Part shown: positions 4,680 through 6,270 of the stretch, piece after piece
Numbering within the stretch: position 1 is the stretch's first letter
Layout of the letters: each line of letters begins with the position of its first letter
Source of the DNA: Anaerolinea sp.
Lineage (GTDB): Bacteria > Chloroflexota > Anaerolineae > Anaerolineales > Anaerolineaceae
Assembly (NCBI GenBank): GCA_013824385.1
Contig: PNNU01000208.1
Coordinates: forward strand, 1 to 6,270
Length of the DNA stretch: 6,270 bases
Direction of reading: 5' to 3'
The notes under the pieces: generated by a model
What the model was told of the DNA's origin: nothing
Database searches by the model: none
What the model saw: only the letters and a program-made list of their open reading frames with translations
Made by a program: the position numbers and the translations under genes

Positions 4680-6270
4680 ATGGAAGACCATATTAAAGCA
4701 ATCTTTTTTGACATCGGCGGGACTCTCGTCATGAAAATGAAGAACAAACAAAGGGACGTCTCAAATATTAAAGCAATGATGACCCTTCTCGATGAGACGG
4801 GTGATACTACTGAATTTATTACCACACTTGAACGGGAAGAAAAAAAATATAAAGCCTGGAGCAAGCAAACCCTCTCTGAATCTACTATTGAAGATCGATG
4901 GATGAGGTTTTTGGGTTCGCGTTATTCCGAAAGCATCATCAAAGCTAACGCTGATAAACTGCAGTTTTTGTGGGGTACCTCCAAAAGCAACAAGGTGATC
5001 AGCCCTGACGCAGCCGCAACGCTTAACGAGCTTTCCAGACGCGGATATTTACTGGGAACGATCAGCCATACCTCTCCCAGGTTTCTCGAAGGAACTGGGG
5101 TTCCTGAACTGCTCACAACCATAATCTATGCTTCTAAATTTGGCAGAAGAAAACCACATCCATCTCTTTTCCTGGCTGCTGCTCGTGAATGTCAGGTCAA
5201 TCCGGAAGAATGTATGTATGTAGGTGACCGACCTTCCAGAGATGTCATTGGCTCTCGCGAAGCAGGCATCGGAAGAGTAGTCACCATAAAAAGCATTGAT
5301 CAAGAAGCTGAATCTGAAGTAGTACCTATGCAGCCTGATTACCAGATCACAGCTCTGTCTGAATTACTTGATATCCTGCCTTCCCGCATTGACGGTGATG
5401 AAAAAATGACTGACGGTTCATACTTTCTATACGACGCTGCCCTTTCCACCATGTGGGGAATCAAAGAAAACATTCCCTTATCCATCCTCTTACAAAACGG
5501 ACGTGATCTGGGGTTCGCCCGTTTTGAACTTAATCACAACGTGTCGCCTGACGCATTTGATGAATTTGATCAAAACCAATTTCACATTGGATCGCTGCAT
5601 GACCCTTGCCCTGCCATAATCCCCGCCAAAGAACTGGATAAAAGAGATTGGCTGGTCACATCGCTGGATGAATCTCTCAGAATCAAAGGTGTGGATGTGA
5701 TTAAACGCACCATTGAACAAGCCGTGACATTATGCTCAACGCTGGTGGTCATTCACCCCGGCAGAGTTGTGGGAGATCATTCGCTGGATAAGTTGATCCG
5801 TGAAAAGTATCGCAAAGGTGAAAAAGGATTTGATGAATATAAAACCCTTCGCAACCAATTGATCGAGGATCGCCTTGAAAGAGGCAAACCCCATCTTGAA
5901 TCATTGCTAAAAAGCATCGGCGATTTGGTAGAATTCAACAAGAACAGCACAATTATGCTGGGGCTAGAAAACCGGCTTCATTATTATGAACTGCCAATAT
6001 TTGATGAATTTCAAACTATATTAACTACATTTACCCAACCCTGGGTAGGATGGCAATTTGATGTTGGTCATTTGCACATTCATGCCGAGTTGGGGCTAAC
6101 CAACTTTGATGAATGGCTCAACCATTTTGGAAAACGTATCATGGGTATTCATTTGCATGACGTACAAGGGATTGATGATCATCTCTCCCCAGGTTGTGGA
6201 GATGTTGATTTTTCAAAAATCGCGAAATTTCTACCAGAGTTCTCTTACCGAACTTTGGAAGTTGATTCGA
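4680..6270 (+). CDS. Second HAD/TIM-barrel fusion protein, paralogue of the preceding gene, 3' end cut by window
   Basis: The reading frame is open for 530 codons to the window edge. By comparison with the preceding gene only about 25 residues are missing. The HAD half (about 1-235) has DIGGT with Asp11, Ser129 in TISH, Lys158 in GRRKPHP, and GDRPSRD (Gly182-Asp183, Asp188). The cap shows Y57xxW60...W74xxF77. The TIM barrel (from about 248) has His307 (LHDPCP), His359 (IHPG), Glu430 (GLEN), Asp461 and His464 (DVGH), His491 (HLHD), Asp499 and His501 ahead of PGCGDVDF, and Glu527 (TLEV). Blocks YDAALSTMW, GFARFELNH and RIKGVDVI are identical to the neighbour, so the two arose by tandem duplication. 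Divergence elsewhere is large, so the duplication is old and the substrates may differ. The 52-bp gap holds no hairpin, suggesting co-transcription. Start at 4680 is preferred; 4674 is possible. Substrate unknown. Confidence 0.85.
   Translation, partial: MEDHIKAIFFDIGGTLVMKMKNKQRDVSNIKAMMTLLDETGDTTEFITTLEREEKKYKAWSKQTLSESTIEDRWMRFLGSRYSESIIKANADKLQFLWGTSKSNKVISPDAAATLNELSRRGYLLGTISHTSPRFLEGTGVPELLTTIIYASKFGRRKPHPSLFLAAARECQVNPEECMYVGDRPSRDVIGSREAGIGRVVTIKSIDQEAESEVVPMQPDYQITALSELLDILPSRIDGDEKMTDGSYFLYDAALSTMWGIKENIPLSILLQNGRDLGFARFELNHNVSPDAFDEFDQNQFHIGSLHDPCPAIIPAKELDKRDWLVTSLDESLRIKGVDVIKRTIEQAVTLCSTLVVIHPGRVVGDHSLDKLIREKYRKGEKGFDEYKTLRNQLIEDRLERGKPHLESLLKSIGDLVEFNKNSTIMLGLENRLHYYELPIFDEFQTILTTFTQPWVGWQFDVGHLHIHAELGLTNFDEWLNHFGKRIMGIHLHDVQGIDDHLSPGCGDVDFSKIAKFLPEFSYRTLEVDS

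Noticed and set aside
4376..4864. 162-aa open frame on the - strand spanning the gap between the two fusion genes
   Set aside because: It overlaps well-supported coding sequence on the + strand at both ends and its translation shows no domain or plausible signal.

Overview
The window carries four genes, all on the + strand, with little intergenic DNA. The organism is most likely a bacterium of the phylum Chloroflexota (Anaerolineae-like). This rests mainly on the first protein: right after its lipobox cysteine comes a long low-complexity Ala/Pro/Thr/Glu/Asp linker, a hallmark of surface solute-binding lipoproteins in that group. Base composition is moderate and codon use looks similar across the window. 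The assignment is an inference, because there is no rRNA or other taxonomic marker here.

Layout. Positions 1-106 are non-coding leader with a clear ribosome binding site at 95-100. Positions 107-1360 encode an ABC-transporter substrate-binding lipoprotein of the AfuA/COG1840 type. An 11-bp perfect inverted repeat (1386-1418) follows, probably ending or trimming that transcript. Positions 1494-2942 encode a protein with two HAD-hydrolase domains in tandem. It overlaps by 4 bp (ATGA) the next gene (2939-4627), which fuses an N-terminal HAD domain to a C-terminal xylose-isomerase/endonuclease-IV-like TIM barrel. After 52 bp comes a diverged paralogue of that fusion (from 4680), which runs off the right edge only about 25 residues short of its expected end.

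How they may work together. The last three genes look like one operon of related HAD proteins: four HAD domains and two TIM barrels. All four HAD domains lack the usual second aspartate (general acid/base) of motif I, and the second HAD of the 482-aa protein has lost further catalytic residues. Both TIM barrels keep a nearly complete set of metal ligands. The preceding binding protein belongs to a family whose members carry ferric iron, phosphorylated sugars or phosphonates. A reasonable but unproven reading is uptake of a phosphorylated or phosphonate-type organic compound followed by hydrolysis (HAD) and isomerisation or epimerisation (TIM barrel). No permease or ATPase gene lies in the window, so the functional link between the lipoprotein and the HAD operon rests on adjacency alone.

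No tRNA, rRNA, CRISPR array, insertion sequence or convincing promoter was seen.
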